Source of the DNA: an uncultured bacterium
GTDB lineage: Bacteria > Bacillota > Clostridia > Lachnospirales > Lachnospiraceae
Direction of reading: 5' to 3'
Assembly (NCBI GenBank): GCA_945828315.1
Contig: CALZQA010000015.1
Coordinates: 1 to 41,702 of the forward strand
Length of the DNA: 41,702 nucleotides
The notes under the pieces are model-generated. The model searched no databases and was not told where the DNA came from. It saw nothing but the letters and a program-made list of their open reading frames with translations. Below, one piece after another: positions 16,944-25,693 of the stretch (positions are counted from its first letter, which is position 1; each line of letters begins with the position of its first letter). The translations under genes and the position numbers were made by a program.

Positions 16944-17816
16944 TTAGTTTCTCTTTACATGCTCGTGCGTAAAGAGATGATCCTGGCAGTATTCCAGCCC
17001 GCCATCGCATTTAGAGCAGAACCGGAATTCCAATGAAGGGTCATCCAGATCCGTGCGCCCGCATACCGCGCATTTATGCTTGTAAAGCGCTCCGTCGCCC
17101 CGACGCATTTTCGGCGGAGCCGTCTGCGCACGAAAATCCCGTTTGCGCTTGATCTCCGAGGGCGATACGCGATGATAATCTCTCGTGGAAAAGAAAAATA
17201 CAAGGAAGTTCATCAGTGACATCACGATGACGATACGTCCCGTCCATCCGGTCTGTAAAAAGCTGACCGCCACCAGAACCGCATAAAGGATCGCCAGCCA
17301 CTTGATCTTCACCGGAATGATAAAATACAACATAAGCTGCATCTCCGGATAGCACACGGCAAATGCCAGAAAGATGGACAAGTTGATATAATAGGTGCTG
17401 ACCGCGTAACCCATTGTGTACGCCTCTGCCACACCAAAGGCACGCAGCACGAAAAAGGCTGCCATCACGCCGACTGCCGTAAAGATGATACCACCGAAAA
17501 TGTACGCATTGTACCGGAAAGTACCCCAGGTGCGCTCCAGCGCGGTGCCAAGCTGATAGTACAAAAGCATCATGATGATGTAAAAAAAGATGTTGGAATA
17601 AGAAGGCGGCATCAGTACCCAGGTCACCAGCCTCCAGATCTGCCCGTGCATCACCTTTGCAGGGTCAAGCATCAAAAACTCCAGGATCGGCAGGGTCGTA
17701 AACATTTCCATATAGTACAGCATATAGCCGATCGCATAGCCGAAAACCAGCCATTTGCTCAGGTTCGGGATCGCATAACGCCCGAATTTTCGTTCCAGTT
17801 TATTCAGATAATTCAT
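16944..17816 (-). CDS. Rhomboid-like membrane protein without visible catalytic motif, zinc-ribbon tail
   Basis: This 290-residue protein has about six membrane segments in the first 215 residues, followed by a basic stretch. A C-terminal zinc-binding module then has the pattern CAVC...CSKCDGGLEYC...H. The first loop reads HGQIWRLVTWVLMP and the next helix is followed by LERTWGTFRYNAYIFGG, which resembles the rhomboid/Derlin fold. However, no GxSG serine motif or clear catalytic His is present, so it is probably not an active protease. The start at 17816 follows AAAGGAG with seven bases. It has its own promoter and terminator. The rhomboid link is inferred from pattern and topology. Confidence 0.65.
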   Translation of the reverse strand: MNYLNKLERKFGRYAIPNLSKWLVFGYAIGYMLYYMEMFTTLPILEFLMLDPAKVMHGQIWRLVTWVLMPPSYSNIFFYIIMMLLYYQLGTALERTWGTFRYNAYIFGGIIFTAVGVMAAFFVLRAFGVAEAYTMGYAVSTYYINLSIFLAFAVCYPEMQLMLYFIIPVKIKWLAILYAVLVAVSFLQTGWTGRIVIVMSLMNFLVFFFSTRDYHRVSPSEIKRKRDFRAQTAPPKMRRGDGALYKHKCAVCGRTDLDDPSLEFRFCSKCDGGLEYCQDHLFTHEHVKRN

Positions 17817-17856
17817 CGTTTACTCCTTTAAGATGCAAAAATAACCATACAGACCC

Positions 17857-17885
17857 AGTATAAAAATTCCGTTCTGATTTGTCAA
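17857..17885 (-). promoter_or_regulatory. Promoter of the rhomboid-like gene
   Basis: The minus strand has consensus TTGACA at 17880-17885 and TATACT at 17857-17862 with a 17-base spacer, about 40 bases before the start codon. Confidence 0.82.
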
Positions 17886-17926
17886 CGCTCGCATAGATTC
17901 TTTATAAAAAGTTTAGATTTAAGGTG

Positions 17927-17955
17927 TTGTTTTTTGCTGCAAGCTGTCATATAAT
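17927..17955 (+). promoter_or_regulatory. Promoter of the activase-fusion gene
   Basis: TTGTTT at 17927-17932 and perfect TATAAT at 17950-17955 have a 17-base spacer. The leader to the start codon at 18019 is about 57 bases and shows only an AT-rich stretch and AAAGGAT as binding site. Confidence 0.75.
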
Positions 17956-18018
17956 GTACATTGTTTTCATTTTCACAAAAAATACATTTAATAGGAAATT
18001 ATAGAAAAGGATAAACGT

Positions 18019-21000
18019 ATGAGTACAAATCTTTACAAGCTTGGTATCGACATCGGTTCAACCACCGTCAAAGTCGCATTACTGAACGAAAAGGACGAAC
18101 TGCTTTTTGCCGACTACAAACGGCATTTCGCAAATATCCGTGAAACGCTGACAGAGCTTCTCACATCCGCGCGCAAATCACACGGCGATCTGTCTGTAGC
18201 TCCCATGATCACCGGTTCCGGCGGTCTGACCCTGGCAAAGCATCTGGACATCCCCTTCGTACAGGAAGTGATCAGTGTCTCCACAGCGCTGACCCACTAT
18301 GCGCCCCAGACAGACGTTGCTATTGAGCTTGGCGGAGAGGACGCAAAGATCATCTATTTCGAGGGCGGAAATGTCGAACAGCGCATGAACGGTATCTGCG
18401 CCGGCGGCACCGGTTCTTTCATCGACCAGATGGCGTCCCTCATCCAGACGGATGCAGGCGGTCTGAATGAATATGCAAAAAGCTACAAGGCGATCTATCC
18501 CATTGCGGCGCGCTGCGGTGTGTTCGCCAAGACCGATATCCAGCCCCTCATCAATGAAGGCGCTACCAAAGAGGATCTGTCCGCATCCATTTTTCAGGCA
18601 GTCGTCAACCAGACGATCAGCGGACTCGCCTGTGGAAAACCGATCCGCGGCCATGTGGCATTCCTCGGCGGTCCCCTGCACTTTTTATCCGAGCTGAAAG
18701 CGGCATTTGTCCGCACCTTAAAGCTGGATGAAGAGCACACCATCGCACCGGACAATTCCCATCTGTTCGCAGCCATCGGCTCCGCGATGAACTACAAAGA
18801 GGACAGTGTCACAACACTTGACGCCCTGCTTGAAAAGCTGACCTCTGAGATACATATGGAGTTTGAAGTGGCACGTATGGAGCCGCTGTTTGACTCTCAG
18901 GAAGATTACGACGCTTTCATGGAGCGTCACAGCAAGCACCACGTACAGACCGGAAATCTGGCTGATTACAAAGGCAACTGCTACCTCGGCATTGATGCCG
19001 GAAGCACCACTACAAAGGTCGCTCTGGTGGGTGAGGACGGCCGCCTTCTGTACTCCTTCTACAGCAACAATAACGGAAGTCCTCTGGCTACCGCCATCCG
19101 TTCCATCAAAGAGATCTATGAGCAGCTTCCGCAGGATGCACATATTGTCTACTCCTGCTCCACCGGTTACGGCGAAGCGCTGATCAAAGCAGCGCTTCAG
19201 CTGGACGAGGGTGAAGTGGAGACGGTATCCCATTACTATGCAGCGGCATTTTTCAATCCGCAGGTAGACTGTATCCTGGACATCGGCGGTCAGGATATGA
19301 AATGCATCAAGATCAAGGATCACACTGTGGACAGTGTGCAGCTCAACGAGGCATGCTCCTCCGGCTGCGGTTCCTTCATCGAGACCTTTGCGAAATCTTT
19401 AAATTACAGTGTACAGGACTTCGCTGCCGAGGCACTGTTTGCAAAGCACCCCATCGATCTGGGCACACGCTGTACCGTTTTCATGAATTCCAAAGTAAAA
19501 CAGGCGCAGAAGGAAGGCGCGTCCGTAGCGGATATCTCTGCCGGGCTTGCCTACTCTGTCATCAAAAATGCGCTGTTTAAAGTCATCAAGCTCTCCGACC
19601 CTTCACAGCTCGGCAAACATGTCGTTGTGCAGGGCGGAACCTTTTACAATAATGCCGTGCTCCGTAGCTTTGAGCGCATCTCCGGTGTGGAAGTGGTCCG
19701 CCCGGATATCGCCGGCATCATGGGCGCGTTCGGAGCCGCATTGATCGCCCGGGAGCGCTTCCATACAAACGGAGACACCGCGTCCTCCATGCTTCCCATC
19801 GAGGACATCCTGAATATGAAATACGACACAAAGCTCACACGCTGTCAGGGCTGTACGAACCACTGTCTGCTGACGATCAACCGGTTTGACCACGACAGAC
19901 GTTACATCACCGGAAACCGCTGTGAGCGCGGACTCGGCAAGGAGAAAAACAAGGACAACATCCCGAACCTGTTCGAGTTTAAGAACAAGCTGCTCTTTGA
20001 CTATGAGCCGTTAGCCGATGAGGAAGCGACAAGAGGTACGGTGGGTATTCCCCGCGTATTGAATTTCTATGAAAACTATCCCTTCTGGGCGACGTTTTTT
20101 AAGGCGCTGAAGTTCCGCGTAGTCTTAAGCCCGCAGTCCACCAGGGATATTTACGAGATGGGTATCGAATCCATCCCCAGCGAATCCGAATGTTATCCGG
20201 CAAAGCTTGCCCACGGCCACATTGCATGGCTGATCCGCCAGAATGTAGACTGGATCTTCTACCCGTGCATTCCTTACGAGCGCAACGAATTTCCGGATGC
20301 CAACAATCATTACAACTGTCCGATCGTCACCTCCTATGCGGAGAATATCAAGAACAACGTGGACGAGATCACTTCCGGCAGTGTCCGGTTTTTAAATCCG
20401 TTCCTGACGTTTGCGGACAAAAAGGTGCTGTCCGACAAGCTGTGTGAGGTGTTCGGTACCGAGTTTTCGATCCCCGCAGAGGAAGTCGCTGCAGCCACAA
20501 CTACAGCCTGGGCAGAGCTCGTCCGTGTCCGCAACGTCATGCGCAAAAAGGGCGAACAGACTCTGAAGTGGCTTGAAAAGACCGGAAAACACGGTATTGT
20601 GCTGGCCGGACGTCCCTACCACGTGGACCCGGAGATCAACCACGGTATTCCGGAGCTGATCAATTCCTATGGGATCGCCGTGCTGACGGAGGACTCGATC
20701 TCCCATCTCGGCAATGTAGAACGGCCGCTCATCGTCATGGACCAGTGGATGTTCCACTCCAGACTCTATGCGGCGGCAAACTATGTGAAAAAGACAGAAA
20801 ATCTGGATCTCATCCAGCTGAACTCCTTCGGTTGCGGACTGGATGCGGTTACAACCGACTGTGTCAGCGACATTCTGACCAAATCCGGCAAGATCTACAC
20901 CTGCTTAAAGATCGATGAGGTCAACAACCTCGGTGCTGCGCGCATCCGCGTGCGCTCCCTGCTGGCTGCGATCCGCGTGCGCAAGAACAATCCGAAAGAG

Positions 21001-22272
21001 CGAAAGATCGTTCCCGCAAACCATGACCGCGTGATCTTTACCGAGGAGATGCGTGACAACTACACGATCCTCTGCCCGCAGATGTCACCGATCCATTTTG
21101 AGCTGTTGCTGCCCGCGTTCCGCTCAGCCAGCTACAATCTGGTGATCCCGGAAGTATCCAGCCAAGAAGCGGTAAACTCCGGACTTCGCTATGTAAACAA
21201 CGATGCCTGCTATCCGTCCCTGATCGTGGTCGGACAGCTGATGCACGCCATCGAGAGCGGTAACTATGATATGAACAAAACAGCCGTGCTGATCTCCCAG
21301 ACCGGCGGCGGCTGTCGTGCAAGCAACTATATCGGTTTTTACCGGCGCGCACTGGAAAAAGCGGGTTATCCGCAGGTTCCGGTCATCTCCATCAACATGG
21401 TCGGACTGGAGAAAAACCCCGGCTTCACCTTCACCCCGAAGCTGGTTCAGCGCGGTCTGTATGCAGCAGTATTCGGCGACATTTTCATGCGCTGTGTCTA
21501 CGCGACACGCCCCTACGAAAAAGTGCCCGGATCCACAGACAAACTGCACCGCAAGTGGAAAAAGCGCGTGTCACAGTTTGTGTCCGAGGAGAAAATGCTC
21601 TCCCACCGCAAGTTTAACTGGATGTGTCGTCAGATCATCAAGGAATTTGACGAGCTGCCCCGTCTGGACATCAAGAAACCCCGCGTTGGCATTGTCGGCG
21701 AGATCCTTGTAAAGTTCCACCCGGAAGCAAATAACCATCTGGCAGAGCTTCTGGAAGCCGAGGGCGCCGAGCCGGTGGTACCGGATCTTTTAGACTTCCT
21801 GCTCTACTGCCTGTACAACAATAAGTTTAAGGCAGAGGAACTGGGCATGAGCAAAAAATCCGCGCGAAATTCCATGCTCGGCATCAAGGCAATGGAATGG
21901 CTGCGCTCCGCAGCGCGCTCCGCTTTTGAAAAGAGTAAGCATTTTGATCCGCCTGCCCACATCGATGATCTGGCAAAATACGCGAAACCCATCGTATCTA
22001 TCGGTAATCAGACCGGTGAGGGATGGTTCTTGACCGGTGAAATGATGGAGCTGATCCATTCCGGCGTGAAGAACATCGTCTGCACACAGCCTTTCGCGTG
22101 TCTGCCGAACCATATCGTCGGCAAGGGCGTCATCAAGAAGATCCGTCACGAGTATCCTGACGCAAACATCGTCGCCATTGACTACGATCCCGGTGCCAGC
22201 GAGGTCAACCAGCTGAACCGTATCAAGTTGATGCTGTCGACGGCGCAAAAGAATCTAAAGAAAAATGCGTAA
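18019..22272 (+). CDS. Tandem activase and dehydratase-like fusion protein, 2-hydroxyacyl-CoA dehydratase activase family
   Basis: This 1417-residue protein carries two BadF/HgdC-type ASKHA ATPase domains (about 1-265 with DIGSTT at 11-16, and 320-580 with DAGSTTTK at 326-333). A Cys-rich link with Cys 609, 612, 616 and 635 follows, then a DUF2229-like region (about 675-880) and a C-terminal HgdB-like domain (about 1040-1400). In the first ATPase domain, Cys127 and Cys166 have the spacing of the 4Fe-4S ligands of the known homodimeric activase HgdC. The second domain has Cys446, Cys450 and Cys485 at the matching motifs. One chain may thus form the whole ATP-driven reductase unit plus its electron acceptor. 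Family knowledge predicts ATP-coupled low-potential electron transfer; the substrate is unknown. It stands alone with its own promoter and terminator. Confidence 0.88.
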   Translation: MSTNLYKLGIDIGSTTVKVALLNEKDELLFADYKRHFANIRETLTELLTSARKSHGDLSVAPMITGSGGLTLAKHLDIPFVQEVISVSTALTHYAPQTDVAIELGGEDAKIIYFEGGNVEQRMNGICAGGTGSFIDQMASLIQTDAGGLNEYAKSYKAIYPIAARCGVFAKTDIQPLINEGATKEDLSASIFQAVVNQTISGLACGKPIRGHVAFLGGPLHFLSELKAAFVRTLKLDEEHTIAPDNSHLFAAIGSAMNYKEDSVTTLDALLEKLTSEIHMEFEVARMEPLFDSQEDYDAFMERHSKHHVQTGNLADYKGNCYLGIDAGSTTTKVALVGEDGRLLYSFYSNNNGSPLATAIRSIKEIYEQLPQDAHIVYSCSTGYGEALIKAALQLDEGEVETVSHYYAAAFFNPQVDCILDIGGQDMKCIKIKDHTVDSVQLNEACSSGCGSFIETFAKSLNYSVQDFAAEALFAKHPIDLGTRCTVFMNSKVKQAQKEGASVADISAGLAYSVIKNALFKVIKLSDPSQLGKHVVVQGGTFYNNAVLRSFERISGVEVVRPDIAGIMGAFGAALIARERFHTNGDTASSMLPIEDILNMKYDTKLTRCQGCTNHCLLTINRFDHDRRYITGNRCERGLGKEKNKDNIPNLFEFKNKLLFDYEPLADEEATRGTVGIPRVLNFYENYPFWATFFKALKFRVVLSPQSTRDIYEMGIESIPSESECYPAKLAHGHIAWLIRQNVDWIFYPCIPYERNEFPDANNHYNCPIVTSYAENIKNNVDEITSGSVRFLNPFLTFADKKVLSDKLCEVFGTEFSIPAEEVAAATTTAWAELVRVRNVMRKKGEQTLKWLEKTGKHGIVLAGRPYHVDPEINHGIPELINSYGIAVLTEDSISHLGNVERPLIVMDQWMFHSRLYAAANYVKKTENLDLIQLNSFGCGLDAVTTDCVSDILTKSGKIYTCLKIDEVNNLGAARIRVRSLLAAIRVRKNNPKERKIVPANHDRVIFTEEMRDNYTILCPQMSPIHFELLLPAFRSASYNLVIPEVSSQEAVNSGLRYVNNDACYPSLIVVGQLMHAIESGNYDMNKTAVLISQTGGGCRASNYIGFYRRALEKAGYPQVPVISINMVGLEKNPGFTFTPKLVQRGLYAAVFGDIFMRCVYATRPYEKVPGSTDKLHRKWKKRVSQFVSEEKMLSHRKFNWMCRQIIKEFDELPRLDIKKPRVGIVGEILVKFHPEANNHLAELLEAEGAEPVVPDLLDFLLYCLYNNKFKAEELGMSKKSARNSMLGIKAMEWLRSAARSAFEKSKHFDPPAHIDDLAKYAKPIVSIGNQTGEGWFLTGEMMELIHSGVKNIVCTQPFACLPNHIVGKGVIKKIRHEYPDANIVAIDYDPGASEVNQLNRIKLMLSTAQKNLKKNA

Positions 22273-22293
22273 CCGTTTGGTTACGCATTTTTT
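22261..22293. terminator. Shared bidirectional terminator containing both stop codons
   Basis: AAAAATGCGTAACC pairs perfectly with GGTTACGCATTTTT around a four-base loop. The stop of the plus-strand gene (22270-22272) lies in the left arm, and the stop of the minus-strand GH13 gene (22281-22283) in the right arm. Confidence 0.92.
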
Positions 22294-23567
22294 ATAATTA
22301 TCGGTGTTCCGTCGGTCATCAGCCTGCCGTCTTTCACCGTCTTTGTCGTGCCATCGATCAGGTTTTCATAATCACCGTCCGGCAGATCTACAACGACTTC
22401 TCCGTTCTTCGCTTTGAGCGAAAAGACACCGACGCATTTATGCGACCGGTCGCCACGCTCCATAACTGCGATATCTTTTTCATCATCCGCAGTTGCATAA
22501 AAATAATCAGATACACCAAAGTGCTCCTTTTTGATCCGGATGAGTTTCTGCATCAGCGGGCTCAGGTCGATACCAGTCTCCCGGCTGATCGGTTCCTGCT
22601 CAAACAGGCTGGGCAGATGTGTGTTCGCAAACTCCTGTCCCCCATAGATGAGTGTCGTCCCTTTCATGAAATACACCATCGCCGTGTAGTTTCGCAGTGC
22701 CGCATCATCCGCCACAAAGGAAGCAATACGCGGCTGATCGTGGTTTTCAAGGCAGCGCATTTTATTGTAATTGTCCGGATAAACCGCCTCCTGCATGTTC
22801 ATGGCATCTGTCCACTGAGACAGACGTGCCTCACCCTTCAGATACTTGTCCATGACCTCACGGATATCGTACTCATACTCCATGTCAAAGGCTTCGTAAA
22901 GCTCATAATCTTTTGCGGAATAGATCCCGTTTCTGCGGGCAAAATTTCCAAAGCTCAGATGCACGCTTTCCGCCAGCCAGATACAGCCCGGATGTACGGT
23001 CTCCACCGCAGCACGGGCCTCCTTCCAGAATTCCACGGGAACAAAAGATGCCACATCACACCGAAAGCCGTCCACGATCTTCGCCCACATTTTCAGCGAC
23101 TCGATCTGATACTCCCACAATGCCCGGTTATCGTAATCAAGGTCGATCACATCCGCCCACTCTCCACAGCGGTTTCCAAAAGAGCCGTCCTCCTTTTTGT
23201 AATAAAACTCCGGATGCTCCGTCACAAGCGTCGCGTCAGGTGACGTGTGATTATAGACCACGTCTATGATACACTTCATCCCCCGGCTGTGGATCTCCTC
23301 CACCAGTTCCTTAAAATCCTCCATCGTACCGTAGGCAGGATTCACACTGCGGTAGTCCCTGTTCGCGTAGGGACAGCCGAGGCTTCCCTTCTTTCCCTTC
23401 ACGCCGATCGGGTGGATCGGCAGGAACCAGATGATGTCCGTCCCCAGCGCACGGATACGATCCAGATCCGGGATCACTGCCCGAAACGTACCTTCCGGTG
23501 TGTGACTGCGCATATAGATCGAATAGATCATTTGTTTCTGCAAATTTAAATCAGTCTGTGTTGCCAT
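22281..23567 (-). CDS. GH13 alpha-amylase-family protein, short
   Basis: This 428-residue GH13 enzyme lacks a signal peptide and is probably cytoplasmic. The family regions are DVVYNH (102-107), DGFRCDVAS with nucleophile Asp171, WLAES with acid/base Glu200, and ENHDQPR with Asp277. The N-terminus IYSIYMRSHTPEGTF leads directly into the barrel, and the C-terminal beta domain is short. The start at 23567 follows GAGGAG with eight bases. The second GH13 gene of the window, at 8830, is a different subfamily, judged by the differing motif context. It lies 26 bases after the small gene at 23594 on the same strand, so it could be at the end of that cluster's transcript. The substrate is probably an alpha-glucan but is not settled. 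Confidence 0.88.
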   Translation of the reverse strand: MATQTDLNLQKQMIYSIYMRSHTPEGTFRAVIPDLDRIRALGTDIIWFLPIHPIGVKGKKGSLGCPYANRDYRSVNPAYGTMEDFKELVEEIHSRGMKCIIDVVYNHTSPDATLVTEHPEFYYKKEDGSFGNRCGEWADVIDLDYDNRALWEYQIESLKMWAKIVDGFRCDVASFVPVEFWKEARAAVETVHPGCIWLAESVHLSFGNFARRNGIYSAKDYELYEAFDMEYEYDIREVMDKYLKGEARLSQWTDAMNMQEAVYPDNYNKMRCLENHDQPRIASFVADDAALRNYTAMVYFMKGTTLIYGGQEFANTHLPSLFEQEPISRETGIDLSPLMQKLIRIKKEHFGVSDYFYATADDEKDIAVMERGDRSHKCVGVFSLKAKNGEVVVDLPDGDYENLIDGTTKTVKDGRLMTDGTPIIIKNA

Positions 23568-23593
23568 AATGTGTTCTCCTCGTTACGTTCCTA

Positions 23594-23953
23594 TCACTTT
23601 TCCATCCTTTTGATAAATGGGAAACAGATGATCATTCTGTCTTCAAGCTCTTCCACTTCGGGATTCAGCAATTCATCCATCGCGTCCTCGTCCGCTTCAT
23701 TCTGCTCCAGATACGCGGTAATCGCAGATAAAACATCCATGTAAGAAAGCTCCTTAGAAAAAGAAATCCCTGTGCAGTGATCGATTCTTCCGTTTTTTGC
23801 ACAGTAATCCTCTTCAAAGGTGTATGCGTCATTTTCATCGCAAAATTGTCTGAGCAGAGTCTCAGGCTTTCTTAATAATTCCTCCACACAGGCATCAAAT
23901 TTCGATAAAATCCTTTCAAGGGCATCCCCCGGTATCTCATTTATTTTATCCAT
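23594..23953 (-). CDS. Small acidic protein of unknown function
   Basis: I do not recognise this 119-residue protein. It is strongly acidic overall, with runs such as EQNEADEDAMDELLNPEVEELEDR near the C-terminus. It is predicted to be mostly helical, has no membrane segment or signal peptide, and has a few Cys residues without a clear metal motif. GAGAGGAG precedes the start, a good ribosome binding site. It follows the PD-(D/E)XK gene by 74 bases on the same strand and precedes the GH13 gene by 26. An acidic partner or inhibitor of a nuclease would fit the position, but this is only a guess from context. Confidence 0.65.
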   Translation of the reverse strand: MDKINEIPGDALERILSKFDACVEELLRKPETLLRQFCDENDAYTFEEDYCAKNGRIDHCTGISFSKELSYMDVLSAITAYLEQNEADEDAMDELLNPEVEELEDRMIICFPFIKRMEK

Positions 23954-24027
23954 ATTCTTTCTCCTCTCATATGATTTTCAAAGCAACTGCTTCCACACAT
24001 CCACATGCAGGCTCCACTTGGCATGGC

Positions 24028-25656
24028 TCAGTGCAAATTTCTTTCATTCATGATCTCCTTTAGCGGAATATCTCCCTCTGCAAGCTTCCAGTACAACGTT
24101 CCGTTTAACGGCACCCTGTCTTTTTTCTCGCCGCGCCGGATACGGTTGACATATACTGCATCGGAAGCCGGTGCAGAGGCTGTTCGATATTTCATGTAGC
24201 GTGCATCCGGTTTTCCATTTTCATCAAGATAAAAATGATGCTGTCCATCCAAAAGTGCGAGATAACACTTCCCGTCCTCCGGATCTTTCACAACCTTCGC
24301 AAAAAGTCTTTCCCCATCATAATCCATATAAAGCTCGCTGCCTTCCGCAAGCTTCTTTTGCCCAACAAGGCTGTCAAAGGTGATGACCTTTCTCTGAACC
24401 GATGCATCCGGTGTCTCTGCATACGCCTCTACAGACATGAAAATTTCATCAAATACCTGCTGATATTTTTTGTAGCGCCTGTAAAAAACACTCTCCACAT
24501 TTCCGGATTTTGCCGTTTCATAAATATGATCCAAAACAGCCGGATACTTCTGGTAAATCTGCTCACACTCCGCCATATGGATCAACGCCATCGGGGCCTT
24601 TGCCTTTGCGCTGTTCTGATAGGGAACCCGCAAATTACTTGCGTACTGTTCCAGCACATAGCGACTTTCATCACTGATATTTGGATTATCCAGACATGGC
24701 CGGATCACGCTGTCATATATTTCCTGATAGGTAATCTGAACAAAGTGACTACACTTCGAATTTTGGTTCGGATCCGGTGTGATAAAAATATAGATCGCCT
24801 TCTGTCCGGGTTCTTTCTTTCTCTCGATCTCATCATAGTACATCTCTGTCTGTCCGATGCCATCGCGCACCTGTTCTGCCGCGGTCACCTTATTTTCAAT
24901 CACGATCACATAATCGTCATTGCTGCCGTACACATCAATAGAACCATCCTTCCAGCCCTCCATTCTGACATTTTTCAGTGCTTTTTCCGTCTGAAATTCA
25001 AAGCTGTCATAATCCATATTATCGATGTCGTCATAGGTGATCCGCTTTTCGTCCTGTTTCTGCTCGTACAAACTGAGAAGCCGCTCCAACGCAAATCCCC
25101 CAAGCTGTAAGGAAGACGACGGATCAAACAGCCAGCACAAAAAGGAACTGTGCCAATGCTCTGTATGGGTCTGCCCCACGATTGAGAAAATATTTGCTCT
25201 GTTCTGGCAAAACAAAAGTTTTTGAAAGGTCGCATCCGTGATCACATGCTCCAGCTCATACTCAGACAATACTTCTGTCGTTTCTTCTTTTGATGCCGGT
25301 GTATCAGATACACATGGTGTGACAACTGTTGCCTGCTGTAGGATCTGCAGCGCCTCTTCAGCAGTCACTTCCCGCGATTTATTTTCCGCTTCCCTTGCAC
25401 TCATACCGTGTCTGCCGAGAATACTGACTGCCACACATCTGGATTTCACTTTATAATCTTTCGTAAATCTGTTGTTTTCAACAATACCGTTCTTTATCAG
25501 TTTGGCAGTCCGCCCGGTTTTCCGGTAGGACGGAGTGTCATCCTCCGCGACACGACTTCCCGCCAAAATGTACCATTCTCCGTCTTTGACTCCTGCGATT
25601 CCATTGGAACTGCGATTAAAGCACTGGTATATTTTTTCGAAATCTGTAATGTTCAT
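24028..25656 (-). CDS. PD-(D/E)XK-family nuclease with N- and C-terminal accessory domains
   Basis: The 542-residue protein has a PD-(D/E)XK core at about 150-330. There is an upstream TEHWHSSFLCWLFDP helix with Glu167, Asp241 in SIDVYG, then IENK (Glu254, Lys256) and Gln269 in GQTEMYYDEI. This matches the uncharacterised PD-(D/E)XK family often called PDDEXK_4. Residues about 15-95 (GEWYILAGSR, LIKNGIVENN, KSRCVAVSILGR) resemble DUF4357, a domain seen with restriction and GIY-YIG nucleases. The C-terminal 110 residues (LVGQKKLAEGSELYMDYDGERLFAKVVKD) loosely resemble a RAMA/DUF4357-type module. The start at 25656 follows GGGGAG by nine bases. DNA cleavage is expected from the family; specificity is unknown. 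It is embedded in the zinc-ribbon cluster. Confidence 0.8.
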   Translation of the reverse strand: MNITDFEKIYQCFNRSSNGIAGVKDGEWYILAGSRVAEDDTPSYRKTGRTAKLIKNGIVENNRFTKDYKVKSRCVAVSILGRHGMSAREAENKSREVTAEEALQILQQATVVTPCVSDTPASKEETTEVLSEYELEHVITDATFQKLLFCQNRANIFSIVGQTHTEHWHSSFLCWLFDPSSSLQLGGFALERLLSLYEQKQDEKRITYDDIDNMDYDSFEFQTEKALKNVRMEGWKDGSIDVYGSNDDYVIVIENKVTAAEQVRDGIGQTEMYYDEIERKKEPGQKAIYIFITPDPNQNSKCSHFVQITYQEIYDSVIRPCLDNPNISDESRYVLEQYASNLRVPYQNSAKAKAPMALIHMAECEQIYQKYPAVLDHIYETAKSGNVESVFYRRYKKYQQVFDEIFMSVEAYAETPDASVQRKVITFDSLVGQKKLAEGSELYMDYDGERLFAKVVKDPEDGKCYLALLDGQHHFYLDENGKPDARYMKYRTASAPASDAVYVNRIRRGEKKDRVPLNGTLYWKLAEGDIPLKEIMNERNLH

Positions 25657-25693
25657 ATTGTAATACTCCCCGGTTGACGATCATTTCATATTT

